Source: Candidatus Uhrbacteria bacterium (GTDB taxonomy: Bacteria > Patescibacteriota > Patescibacteriia > UBA9934). From it: 37,768 bases of DNA. The stretch lies in the NCBI GenBank assembly GCA_003518105.1, contig DOZH01000001.1, positions 1 to 37,768 of the forward strand. The letters are read 5' to 3'. Position numbers and translations under genes: made by a program. The notes under the pieces are model-generated. The model searched no databases, was not told the DNA's origin, and worked only from the letters and a program-made list of their open reading frames with translations. Positions within the stretch are counted from its first letter, which is position 1; the number at the start of each line of letters is the position of its first letter. Shown here in pieces: positions 16,340 to 23,478 of this stretch.

Positions 16340-16376
16340 CGTCTTTGCGAGAAGTCTGACGACGAAGCAATCTACT
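16340..16376. repeat. TTGCGAG...CGAAGCAATC-type repeat
   Basis: CGTCTTTGCGAG followed by CGACGAAGCAATCTAC resembles the widespread bacterial repeat with GTCATTGCGAG and CGAAGCAATC ends. It is a known type from memory; it forms the left end of the repeat block between the DUF2231-like and lysozyme-like genes. Confidence 0.45.
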
Positions 16377-16398
16377 CGCTCACGACTCGACTCGTACA

Positions 16399-16539
16399 GG
16401 CCAAGGCTCGGGGTGCGAAAGTTCGTCGGGTCCTGCCGACTGCGGACCCCGTTCTGTGCTCGACAAGCTGCGCGCCGCCCGGGGGCCTCCCTCCGCGTCA
16501 CCCGACTAACGGACTTAGCCAGCCCCTCGCTACTTGGCC
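16399..16539. repeat. Palindromic repeat, copy A
   Basis: This roughly 140-bp imperfect palindrome starts GGCCAAGGCTCGGGG and ends CCCCTCGCTACTTGGCC. Inside are TTCGTCGGGTCCTGCC (16422-16437) and GCGTCACCCGACTA, whose GTCGGGT and ACCCGAC are also complementary. The same blocks in the same order occur at 22718-22860. It lies wholly between genes. Confidence 0.8.
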
Positions 16540-16570
16540 TTTACGGGCTCAGGCTCACTAATGAATCAAG

Positions 16571-16608
16571 CTACCAACTACCGACTACTAACTACCCACT
16601 ACCAACTA
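16571..16608. repeat. Five-copy 7-nt tandem repeat (CTACCAA)
   Basis: Units CTACCAA, CTACCGA, CTACTAA, CTACCCA, CTACCAA and a partial CTA follow one another directly, 9 nt before the ATG of the lysozyme-like gene. It may vary in copy number by slippage. Confidence 0.7.
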
Positions 16609-16616
16609 TATTACTT

Positions 16617-17564
16617 ATGCTCGAACGACCGAACCAATATTTACGCGGATTGACGACGGCTGGTGCGCTCGGTACGGTGGGTTTGGGTATGCATCTGGCA
16701 GAGTCGCAAACGATGAAACATGAGATTGATGTTGGGACGAGTGAGCAGGGAGAGGTCATGAAATATCGTGATAATCCAGAGTTTGACAGGGAGGTACCAG
16801 GTGGGGAGTTTACGGCGGAGGAGAGGGCGGCGAGGACGGAGATGATTATGCCGGGGATTGAGATATTTCATGACATTGGACTCGACTATTATCATGTTCA
16901 GCCAAGTGATACGAAACAGAGTATTCAGGACACTTTAAGTTTGTTGCCGGAGTATCGATATCTGGATAAGCAGAAGAAACGTACAGTCGGTTTTAATATT
17001 GCTGAGCAGTCGTTGCACGATGTGGAATGGTTGCCGATTCCGGTTGATGGTCGGAAGTTGTTGACCAGCGACGAGGATTTTTTAGTCGAAGCCAAGAAAG
17101 GCTTGGAGCAGTTGGCACGAAACGAATGTTATGGTGAGGTGGCGCAGAGACTTATCGACAAGATCGGCGAGGATGAGTTCGGGGCGAGTATGTTAGCAAT
17201 CGCTAAGATGGAGTCGGGCGAGCATATTGGATCGAATCAGTTTTCACTGTACGATCCGATCAATCACACATTTTCGATTTCGCCGTTTCATGTTTTAGAT
17301 AAAGGGGCTGGTAAGAGGGCACGATATAATTTGCACAAAACAGTAGGACAGATGAATAGTCCGAAGAATGCGGTACAGTTGGTTGTTGTGTATCTGATTG
17401 AAAAGTTACCAGATCCGTTGTCGATCTTCCCGATTAACGAACATGCTGAGCAATTTGCCACGCAATATAACGGGGCTAACTGGCGGCAGATGAATCCGAA
17501 CTATGCCACGGATCTGGATGGGTACTACCAAAAGGCTTTAAAAAAGCTAAGGAACAAAAAATAA
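16617..17564 (+). CDS. Lysozyme-like (transglycosylase-fold) protein
   Basis: This 315-aa protein has a weak hydrophobic start (about residues 8-25), an acidic disordered stretch (35-80) and a C-terminal half with features of a lysozyme-like fold. The candidate catalytic Glu is in AIAKMESGEHIGSNQFSLY. Downstream come SISPFHVL, RYNLHKTVGQMN, FATQYNGANWRQMNPNYATDLDGYYQKAL, the usual order in such enzymes (the YNG-W...NPxYAxxLxxxY ending is typical). It would cut or rearrange peptidoglycan outside the membrane; activity is not proven. ATG 16617 is chosen because the longer frame runs through the repeat block. Its TAA stop lies inside the stem of the terminator that follows. Confidence 0.65.
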   Translation: MLERPNQYLRGLTTAGALGTVGLGMHLAESQTMKHEIDVGTSEQGEVMKYRDNPEFDREVPGGEFTAEERAARTEMIMPGIEIFHDIGLDYYHVQPSDTKQSIQDTLSLLPEYRYLDKQKKRTVGFNIAEQSLHDVEWLPIPVDGRKLLTSDEDFLVEAKKGLEQLARNECYGEVAQRLIDKIGEDEFGASMLAIAKMESGEHIGSNQFSLYDPINHTFSISPFHVLDKGAGKRARYNLHKTVGQMNSPKNAVQLVVVYLIEKLPDPLSIFPINEHAEQFATQYNGANWRQMNPNYATDLDGYYQKALKKLRNKK

Positions 17565-17584
17565 CAGCCGGAGCTGCTATTTTT
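17556..17584. terminator. Bidirectional terminator between the lysozyme-like gene and the tRNA pair
   Basis: AAAAAATAACAGC and GCTGCTATTTTTT pair around CGGA. T runs on both strands let it stop the plus-strand gene and the minus-strand tRNA-Thr/tRNA-Tyr transcript. Confidence 0.8.
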
Positions 17585-17670
17585 TGGTGGGCCGGGAAGG
17601 GTTCGAACCTTCGAAGGCGTGAGCCAGGAGATTTACAGTCTCCCCCGTTTGACCGCTTCGGTACCGACCC
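17585..17670 (-). tRNA. tRNA-Tyr (anticodon GTA)
   Basis: This 86-nt class II tRNA has acceptor GGGTCGG/CCGGCCC (one U-G pair), anticodon stem GGAGA/TCTCC around CTGTAAA (anticodon GTA), a long variable arm, the TTCGAAC T-loop and an encoded CCA. It is the second gene of a two-tRNA unit. Confidence 0.95.
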
Positions 17671-17728
17671 AATATTTCTTGTAACGCTATTATTTTGCCT
17701 GAATTATTGAAATAATTCAAATATGTTC

Positions 17729-17805
17729 TGGAGCCGGGGGTCGGATTCGAACCGACGACCTGCTGTTTACAAAACAGCTGCTCTAACCAACTGAGCTACA
17801 CCGGC
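17729..17805 (-). tRNA. tRNA-Thr (anticodon TGT)
   Basis: This 77-nt tRNA has acceptor GCCGGTG/CCCCGGC (a mismatch at pair 6), D-arm AGCTCAGTTGGTTAGAGC, anticodon stem GCTGT/ACAGC around TTTGTAA (anticodon TGT), T-stem GTCGG/CCGAC and an encoded CCA. The 58-nt spacer to tRNA-Tyr holds a perfect GAATTATT/AATAATTC hairpin (17701-17718) that may guide processing. Confidence 0.94.
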
Positions 17806-17813
17806 GCGCGAGT

Positions 17814-17842
17814 AAGATAACAAATAAACAGAGTCTAGGCAA
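17814..17842 (-). promoter_or_regulatory. Promoter of the tRNA-Thr/tRNA-Tyr unit
   Basis: On the minus strand TTGCCT (17837-17842) and TATCTT (17814-17819) have a 17-nt spacer. The start would fall at the tRNA-Thr 5' end within about 8 nt. Confidence 0.6.
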
Positions 17843-17845
17843 ACG

Positions 17846-17854
17846 TGGTATACT
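17846..17854 (+). promoter_or_regulatory. Extended -10 promoter of the phospholipase D-family gene
   Basis: TGGTATACT, with an AGGGGG ribosome-binding-like stretch (17864-17870) just before the ATG at 17873. It lies back to back with the tRNA promoter; the two sites are only 3 nt apart. Confidence 0.5.
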
Positions 17855-17872
17855 TTAGCCAAATAGGGGGAT

Positions 17873-19150
17873 ATGCTAACACTTTGGTGGCTCATAGTTA
17901 TTATCATCATTTTACTGTGTGTGCTGGCTTATACGCTGGTCACGCTTTTTAGTTCCGTGGGTAAGCGACCAAATGCGATTACGGGTACGCCGATTGTGAC
18001 GGGATCCGATGAATTTTTGGCAGCTTTGTCGGCTTTGACGGGAGCGGCAGTGGATAAAGGCAATGAGGTGACTATGTTGGAGAACGGTGACGAAATATTT
18101 CCAGCTATGTTTGCGGCCATGAAGGCAGCTAAGCATCATATTCATTTGATGACTTTTATTTGGGCGGATGGCAAATTGTCTGACCAGTTGCTCAGTTTGC
18201 TGATTGAGAAGGCACACGAGGGCGTAGAGATACGGGTGTTTTTGGATAGTTTGGGTGGCTTTTATGCGCCTGAGGATAAGTTTAAGGTGTTGCAGGCGGC
18301 GGGCGGCGTAGTGGCTTGGTTTAGTCGTTTTGAGTTTGGTAAGTTGAGCCGTTATTTGCGCCGTAATCACCGCCGGTCCATTGTGATTGATGGCAAGACG
18401 GCGTTTACTGGTGGCATGTCGATTAGCGACGAGTGGTTAGGCCACGCCCAGAGTCCAAAAAATTGGCGCGATAATATGTTTGAGGTGACGGGGACGATGG
18501 CACTTCGCTTGCAGGCTGCGTTTGTGCAAATGTGGTCGGGGTCGACGGGCGAAATTTTGGTGGGTAATAAATATTTTCCGGCAGTGAAAGGGCGCGGCAC
18601 GGTGCCATTTATTAGTATTGCTTCCTCGCCGAGTGACGTGGTGCATCCTATTCGTTCATTGCTGTGGATGTCATTTATGGGGGCACAGAGACAGATACTG
18701 CTTGAGAACCCTTATTTTGTGCCAGACCATCATATTCTGGCGGTGCTGAAGGCTAGAGCGATGGCAGGCGTCGACGTGCGTGTGATGGTACCGAATGAGC
18801 TGATTGATGTGCCGCCAGTACTGTGGGCAGGGCGTTATTATTACGAAGAATTGTTGACGGCCGGCGTACGAATTTTTGAGTACCAGAAGACCATGCTGCA
18901 CAGCAAGTTTATTGTGGTTGACGATGTGTGGTCCGTGATTGGCAGTGCAAACATTGATATTCGTAGCAAGGAGTTGAATGAGGAGAATGTGCTGGCGGTG
19001 AAGGATGACGTTTTGGCGAATGAACTTAGTGTGGCTTTTAATAATGATTGTTTGCTGGCTAAAGAAATCCGCCTACGCGAATGGCGTAAGCGGAGTCTAT
19101 GGTGGCGGTTTCGTGAAGCCTTTGCGGCTTTGTTCTCGGAACAGTTTTAG
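17873..19150 (+). CDS. Cardiolipin synthase/phospholipase D-family protein
   Basis: This 425-aa protein has an N-terminal membrane anchor (residues 3-27) and two PLD domains, the layout of bacterial cardiolipin synthases, which join two phosphatidylglycerols. The second HKD motif is intact (His343, Lys345, Asp350 in MLHSKFIVVDD, then GSANID). The first reads NHRRSIVIDG (His166, Arg168, Asp173), so the lysine is replaced by arginine, and the following GGMSI takes the place of the usual GG-xN. Activity is therefore likely but not certain. It acts at the membrane. Its TAG stop overlaps the stop of the convergent 149-aa gene by TTAG. Confidence 0.88.
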   Translation: MLTLWWLIVIIIILLCVLAYTLVTLFSSVGKRPNAITGTPIVTGSDEFLAALSALTGAAVDKGNEVTMLENGDEIFPAMFAAMKAAKHHIHLMTFIWADGKLSDQLLSLLIEKAHEGVEIRVFLDSLGGFYAPEDKFKVLQAAGGVVAWFSRFEFGKLSRYLRRNHRRSIVIDGKTAFTGGMSISDEWLGHAQSPKNWRDNMFEVTGTMALRLQAAFVQMWSGSTGEILVGNKYFPAVKGRGTVPFISIASSPSDVVHPIRSLLWMSFMGAQRQILLENPYFVPDHHILAVLKARAMAGVDVRVMVPNELIDVPPVLWAGRYYYEELLTAGVRIFEYQKTMLHSKFIVVDDVWSVIGSANIDIRSKELNEENVLAVKDDVLANELSVAFNNDCLLAKEIRLREWRKRSLWWRFREAFAALFSEQF

Positions 19151-19596
19151 GCGACTTTTTCTTCGTCTTCGGATGAATTAGTATCGATAGAGACTGGTTC
19201 AATGGCGCCGAGCACGCTTTCATCGTAATGTTTTGGTGAGTAGTCACCACGAGCGACCGGCTGTTCATTCTGGGCGCTGGACTTGAGTTCTTCTTGGAGT
19301 TGGCGGGCACGGTCTTTATCTCCGCGTTCAAAAGCTGCAATGATTGCTTGCTGCTGGCGAGCGTCAGCTTCTGCTTGTTTGGACATTTCTTCGGCTGCAT
19401 CGTCGCCATCTAGTGAAATTGGTTCCTGGTCTTGTGATTTGTATTCGGTTTGTAGATTGGTTGCACGATCCATGTCTCCACGCTCCACGGCGCTCTTAAT
19501 GGCCTGTTCTTGACGAGCGTCAGCTGCGTCGCGTAGGGCATCTTCTTGTCCCGGGTGACCACCAAACATACCCTTCATTGTTTCCATGATTCCCAT
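19147..19596 (-). CDS. Acidic helical protein with an internal duplication
   Basis: This 149-aa soluble protein contains two copies of a 40-residue segment (about residues 24-56 and 78-110). Each reads ADARQxQAI, xAxERGDxDRAxxLQxExKS and is followed by an acidic linker. Each copy looks like one helical hairpin, somewhat like a TPR-type unit. The rest is acidic and low-complexity. I recognise no family. It is convergent with the phospholipase D-family gene. The flanking 19597-19744 holds an imperfect CACCTT/AAGGTG inverted repeat and no further gene. Confidence 0.6.
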   Translation of the reverse strand: MGIMETMKGMFGGHPGQEDALRDAADARQEQAIKSAVERGDMDRATNLQTEYKSQDQEPISLDGDDAAEEMSKQAEADARQQQAIIAAFERGDKDRARQLQEELKSSAQNEQPVARGDYSPKHYDESVLGAIEPVSIDTNSSEDEEKVA

Positions 19597-19744
19597 AGTA
19601 TTTTGCTTATGATTAAATTCTTAAATATTGTATCACCTTTTCGCTCAATAAAGACAAGGTGTTCTGTGGACTAATGCCAGTGCGGCGATTACAATGGGAG
19701 GACTGGATGGGGAGATTTGGCGAAGTTAAAGAATTTATTGCTGT

Positions 19745-20287
19745 ATGTTTAGCGACGAAGTGCCTTATAAGATTAAACGCTATCGACGGTCTCGCAGCGT
19801 GCGGATAAGGATTGATGGAGCGGGCGAAGTGCGGGTTTCGGCGCCGCTCCGAATTAGTTTGCGGATGATTGCGGAGTTGGTGAAGAGTAAGATGAGTTGG
19901 ATAGAAGGGGTGAGGCAAAAGCTGCAGCTAACGTCGGCGAAGAGGGTTGGTGAGGGGACGACGGCTGAGTATAAGCAGAATAAGCGGGTGGCCTTGCGCT
20001 TGGTGACGGCTCGACTGGCATATTTTAATGCTCATTACAATTTGCCGATTGGGAAGCTGAGTATTCGTAATCAGCAGAGCAGATGGGGGAGCTGTAATCG
20101 AATAGGAAACTTGTCATTTAATTATCGAGTAGTATTTTTGCCGCAGGAGTTGCAGGATTACCTCGTCGTCCATGAGTTGTGTCACATTGCTGAGCATAAT
20201 CACGGGCCAGCGTTCTGGAAGAGGATGCAGGAAACGTTGCCGAAGGCGAAGAAGTTGAGGGGGGAGTTAAGGAAATTGCATATTTAA
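19745..20287 (+). CDS. YgjP-like metallopeptidase (SprT/WLM-type fold)
   Basis: This 180-aa protein has the DUF45/YgjP layout: an N-terminal beta-rich part (VPYKIKRYRRSRSVRIRID, then VRVSAPLRIS), SRWGSCNRIGNLSFNYR in the middle, and the zinc site VVHELCHIAEHNHGPAFW. HELCH supplies two His and the catalytic Glu, and a third His lies in NHGPAFW. It is expected to be a cytoplasmic zinc-dependent peptidase of unknown substrate. Its stop is 1 nt before the GIY-YIG gene's start, so the two form an operon. Confidence 0.88.
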   Translation: MFSDEVPYKIKRYRRSRSVRIRIDGAGEVRVSAPLRISLRMIAELVKSKMSWIEGVRQKLQLTSAKRVGEGTTAEYKQNKRVALRLVTARLAYFNAHYNLPIGKLSIRNQQSRWGSCNRIGNLSFNYRVVFLPQELQDYLVVHELCHIAEHNHGPAFWKRMQETLPKAKKLRGELRKLHI

Positions 20288-20288
20288 T

Positions 20289-20543
20289 ATGTCCGATTGG
20301 CTTGTCTACATTTTAAAGTGCGGAGACGACACGCTCTATACGGGGATTGCGACGGATGTGCAGGCCCGGTTAGAGAAACATCGATTAGGCAAGGGCGCGA
20401 AGTACACGAGGGGGCGAGGGCCGTTGAAGTTGGTTTTTGTGGAGGCGCAGGAGTCAGAAAGTGCGGCGCATGTGCGGGAGAATGCGATTAAGAAGATGAC
20501 GAAGGGGGAGAAGACGAAGCTGTGCTATACTTGGGCTAAGTAA
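20289..20543 (+). CDS. GIY-YIG domain protein (UPF0213/YhbQ type)
   Basis: This 84-aa protein is a single GIY-YIG domain: VYILKCGDDTLYTGIATDVQARLEKH, then GKGAKYTRGRGPLKLVF, and a later AxxRENAIKKMTKGEK. The VYILKC and LYTGI strands and Arg27 fit the catalytic core; the late Glu in VREN may be the metal ligand. The family has a nuclease fold, but the cellular role of the small stand-alone members is not settled. It is translated right after the YgjP-like gene. Confidence 0.9.
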   Translation: MSDWLVYILKCGDDTLYTGIATDVQARLEKHRLGKGAKYTRGRGPLKLVFVEAQESESAAHVRENAIKKMTKGEKTKLCYTWAK

Positions 20544-20556
20544 TAAGATTTTTTCT

Positions 20557-21627
20557 ATGAGAAACAATAAGCTGATTGGAGCAATGTGTTTGATCTTACC
20601 GACGATATCTTTGGTGATTCTATTGGCTGGTTTTGCAATGTTTAGTTTCGTCTCGGCTTCAGTCGCAGAGGCAACTGGCAGTGACTTTGTGGCATTATCA
20701 GGAGCTATTGGTGGATTAGTTCACCTGTTTGTAGGACTTCTTGGTGTATTGATCGTGATAGCCTTGATAGTGGGCATTCCAGTCGGTATTTATTTGTTGG
20801 CGCAACCAGCGCCAGTAACTGGGCCGTACGATAAACGCTCGGGTAAGGGCGAAGCGTCGACTGTACCTGCTGAGATTCGTGGCTGGAGCTGGGGCGGCTT
20901 TATGCTGACTTGGATTTGGGGAGTTGGTAATAGCGTTTGGTTGTCGCTGTTGTGTTTTGTGCCATTGGTTGGGTTTGTTATGATGTTTGTGCTTGGTGCC
21001 AAAGGCAAAGAATGGGCGTGGCGTGAGCGTCAGTGGGTCAGTGTGGACGAATTTAAGCGCGTGCAGAAAGTGTGGGATATTATCGGCATCGTGTTGTTCT
21101 GCTTGAATTTGGTGGGTGTTATCGGCATGGTCTTGATGATGTCGTTGATGAGTGTGGCGAGTATTCGGACTTCGAATGGGATCGATGGAATGACGGGCAT
21201 TCTTAATGACGATTTGGACACGACGGGAAATCGTGATTGGATTACTGACTTCACTTATCCTTGCACCACGATGTCGGGCATGATGACGGGATCTGGTCAG
21301 TATAGTGATTTGATTCGTGTTGCGTCACCGATTGATAATGAAGTGTTGACGAGTCCAGTTGCGATCAGCGGTGTGGCGCGTGGCACCTGGTACTCCGAAG
21401 CAGTGTTCCCAGTTAAGCTGCTCGACGGTACTGGTAACGAAGTAGCGACTGGCCAGGCTCATGCTAGCAGTGATTGGATGACGACGGACTTTGTGCCATT
21501 TACGGCGACGTTGACCTATATCACGGTTCCAGTGACGTCCTGTGGTACGCTCGTTTTGAGCAATGATAATCCATCGGGTGATCCGGCTAAGAGCAAGTCG
21601 GTGGAGATTCCAGTGAATATTGAGTAG
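20557..21627 (+). CDS. Polytopic membrane protein with C-terminal Gmad2 domain
   Basis: This 356-aa protein has two N-terminal membrane segments (about 8-32 and 48-82), a cytoplasmic loop and a module with RGWSWGGFMLTWIWGVGN, further segments at about 126-146 and 170-200, and an ERQWVSVDEFKRVQKVWD helix. An extracellular Gmad2 domain follows (about residues 250-355). The Gmad2 part shares SDWMTT(N/D)FVPF, then (A/S)LT with the protein at 2126-2980, and the two were probably copied from a common source. The function is unknown. A TGCTATACT promoter-like box lies at 20524-20531, and a perfect hairpin with a T4 tail follows the gene. Confidence 0.8.
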   Translation: MRNNKLIGAMCLILPTISLVILLAGFAMFSFVSASVAEATGSDFVALSGAIGGLVHLFVGLLGVLIVIALIVGIPVGIYLLAQPAPVTGPYDKRSGKGEASTVPAEIRGWSWGGFMLTWIWGVGNSVWLSLLCFVPLVGFVMMFVLGAKGKEWAWRERQWVSVDEFKRVQKVWDIIGIVLFCLNLVGVIGMVLMMSLMSVASIRTSNGIDGMTGILNDDLDTTGNRDWITDFTYPCTTMSGMMTGSGQYSDLIRVASPIDNEVLTSPVAISGVARGTWYSEAVFPVKLLDGTGNEVATGQAHASSDWMTTDFVPFTATLTYITVPVTSCGTLVLSNDNPSGDPAKSKSVEIPVNIE

Positions 21628-21659
21628 AACTAATGAACAAAGAGACTTTCAGAAAATTG

Positions 21660-21694
21660 CTCCATAGTGTAGGCTGGCTACACTATGGAGTTTT
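21660..21694 (+). terminator. Perfect 13-bp hairpin that also contains a start codon
   Basis: CTCCATAGTGTAG pairs perfectly with CTACACTATGGAG around GCTGG, followed by TTTT. It looks like the terminator of the Gmad2 membrane-protein gene (stop at 21627). The ATG at 21685, start of the M29-like gene, lies in its 3' arm, so the same hairpin would mask that start codon in any read-through transcript. Confidence 0.75.
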
Positions 21695-22683
21695 CGTTAA
21701 ATGAGATTGTTTACGGAGTCGTCTTTGAAGCGTTGGAATATACGCCAGAGGCCAAGGCGATGATTATTTTTGACGAGGATTGCGGACTAACCACAATGTT
21801 GACCGAGGCTTATAAAGCAGCTATGCCTGCGGCGATACTCGTCGATTTTAATAAGACGACGCCAGACGAGATAAAGGCGGCGGTTGACTTACTATCGCCA
21901 AAAGATCTGGTAGTGATGGTGCAGTCGACAAGTTTTAGGTTGAATGAGTTCCGGTTCCGTTTAGAGTTGTTTAATCGCAGTTTGAAAGTTATCGAGCATC
22001 CACATTTGGGGCGTATCCCGGAGGTTGAATGGCCGACGTATATCAAGTCGTTAATTTACGACAAGGAATATTACCGCACGGTGGGGCCAGCGCTTAAGGC
22101 GAAGATAGATAAGGCGCAACGGATTGTGGTGAGCTGTGATGGTGCGGAGTTGGTGTATGACACGCTGATGGAGGATGCGAAGCTCAATATTGGCGACTAC
22201 ACGGGGATGAAGAATACTGGTGGGCAGTTTCCGATTGGTGAGGTGTTTACCGAGCCAACGAATATGAGTGGCGTGAATGGCACGGTTAAGTTGTTTGCTT
22301 TTGGTGATAATAAGTTTAGGGTGATTGCGCCAGAAAAGCCGGTGCTGGTGGTCATCAAAGAGGGGATAATCGTCGACGCACCTGACGCCCCGCCGGAGTT
22401 TGTCGACATCCTTGATCAGATTAGAATGGACGAGCAATTGTGGGTACGCGAACTTGGCTTTGGCATGAACCGGGCCATGACGCGGGACATTCGGTTGACC
22501 GACATTGGCAGCTACGAACGGATGTGTGGCATTCACTTGTCGCTCGGCCAGAAGCATACGATTTATGCCAAACCAGGATTTCCAAAACGCTCGAGTCGCT
22601 ATCATGTTGATGTGTTTGTCGACGTAACGGCTGTGACGATTGACGGCGAGGTGGTGTTCAAGGATGGGAGATATTTAGTCTAG
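21685..22683 (+). CDS. M29-like (aminopeptidase T/AmpS-type) metallo-aminopeptidase
   Basis: This 332-aa protein follows the M29 pattern. Metal-ligand candidates are Glu186/Glu190 in PIGEVFTEPT, Glu256 in ELGFGMN, His284 in GIHLSLG, His307 and Asp309 in YHVDVFVDV. In the family a dinuclear metal centre removes N-terminal residues from peptides. The N-terminal 170 residues are a more divergent Rossmann-like domain. The start codon sits in the stem of the hairpin at 21660-21690. The only ATGs close downstream would delete a conserved N-terminal part, so this start is kept. Family assignment is from motifs, not a search. Confidence 0.75.
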   Translation: MEFSLNEIVYGVVFEALEYTPEAKAMIIFDEDCGLTTMLTEAYKAAMPAAILVDFNKTTPDEIKAAVDLLSPKDLVVMVQSTSFRLNEFRFRLELFNRSLKVIEHPHLGRIPEVEWPTYIKSLIYDKEYYRTVGPALKAKIDKAQRIVVSCDGAELVYDTLMEDAKLNIGDYTGMKNTGGQFPIGEVFTEPTNMSGVNGTVKLFAFGDNKFRVIAPEKPVLVVIKEGIIVDAPDAPPEFVDILDQIRMDEQLWVRELGFGMNRAMTRDIRLTDIGSYERMCGIHLSLGQKHTIYAKPGFPKRSSRYHVDVFVDVTAVTIDGEVVFKDGRYLV

Positions 22684-22694
22684 CTCGGGTTTCA

Positions 22695-22860
22695 GTCAAC
22701 GCGAGACTCGGTTCTACGGCCAAGGCTCGGGGACAAAACTTCGTCGGGTCCTGCCGCTTGGCCACCCTCCTGGGTACTCACTAGACGTTCCGTGCCCAGC
22801 AGGGGACCTGGCTCGCGTCACCCGACTAGAGAATTTAGGCCTGCCCCTCGCTACTTGGCC
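22695..22860. repeat. Palindromic repeat, copy B
   Basis: Copy B has GGCCAAGGCTCGGGG at 22718, TTCGTCGGGTCCTGCC at 22740-22755, GCGTCACCCGACTA, and CCCCTCGCTACTTGGCC ending at 22860, in the same order as copy A (16399-16539). A left extension, GTCAACGCGAGACTCGG (22695-22711), recurs at 37748-37764. The spacer inside differs completely from copy A, so conservation is confined to the paired ends and the core. Confidence 0.8.
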
Positions 22861-22881
22861 TTACGGGCTGCTAAAAATGTT

Positions 22882-23436
22882 ATGTCAGTAATCATCGGCG
22901 CCACGTATAAGCATTACAAAGGTAATAATTACCGAGTTTTAGCGTTGGCGGAACAGAGCGAGACTGGAGAGAAGCTGGTGGTGTATCGGGCGATGTATGG
23001 GAGTGGTGAGGTGAAGGCGCGGCCGCTGGCCATGTTTACGGAACAGTTAGTGATTGAGGGCGAGATTACGCCACGGTTTGCGTTGGTGAGTGATGGGATA
23101 GATGTCGATTGGGAAGGCTATCAACGGGAGAGTAGAAAGACGGCGATTTACCCCAATCATGGTAACAATCCGATTTACCCGACGCTTGGTTTGGCGGGGG
23201 AAGCCGGTGAGGTAGCCAACGTCGTTAAGAAAATGTGGCGGGCGCATGAGGGCGAGATCGACGCGGAGCACCGCAAGATGATCGCAGATGAGTTAGGTGA
23301 CGTATTGTGGTACATGGCGCAGCTGGCGACGGAGCTGCACGTTTCGCTGGCGGATATTGTGCGCTTAAATTTAGCGAAAATTCGAGCTCGTTATGGTAAC
23401 CATGAAGAGGTAGTGAAGGGCGAGGATGAAAAGTAG
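22882..23436 (+). CDS. DUF1653 and MazG-like nucleotide pyrophosphohydrolase fusion
   Basis: This 184-aa protein joins two domains. Residues 1-60 match DUF1653 (YKHYKGNNYRVLALA, VVYRAMYGSGEVKARPLAMF). Residues 85-175 are a MazG-type helical domain: LGLAGEAGEVANVVKKMWR supplies the first Glu-rich helix and ADELGDVLWYMAQLA the second. MazG-type enzymes hydrolyse nucleoside triphosphates to monophosphates and so remove damaged nucleotides; DUF1653 has no assigned activity. ATG 22882 is used because the longer frame runs into the repeat upstream. Confidence 0.88.
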   Translation: MSVIIGATYKHYKGNNYRVLALAEQSETGEKLVVYRAMYGSGEVKARPLAMFTEQLVIEGEITPRFALVSDGIDVDWEGYQRESRKTAIYPNHGNNPIYPTLGLAGEAGEVANVVKKMWRAHEGEIDAEHRKMIADELGDVLWYMAQLATELHVSLADIVRLNLAKIRARYGNHEEVVKGEDEK

Positions 23437-23438
23437 TT

Positions 23439-23468
23439 TTGGGCGTGTTATTATTTTAGACGTATTAA
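23439..23468 (+). promoter_or_regulatory. Probable promoter of the HtrA-like protease
   Basis: TTGGGC (23439-23444) and TATTAA (23463-23468) have an 18-nt spacer, 10 nt before the ATG at 23479, so the leader would be very short. Confidence 0.4.
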
Positions 23469-23478
23469 CTTTTGTAAT

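Noticed and set aside
16571..16608. CRISPR-like array
   Set aside because: The unit is only 7 nt with no spacers; there are no cas genes.
16413..16616. N-terminal extension of the lysozyme-like protein by 68 residues
   Set aside because: It would translate the palindromic repeat and the CTACCAA tandem; the ATG at 16617 is the sensible start.
22792..22881. N-terminal extension of the DUF1653-MazG protein
   Set aside because: The extension is repeat sequence; DUF1653 begins at the ATG at 22882.
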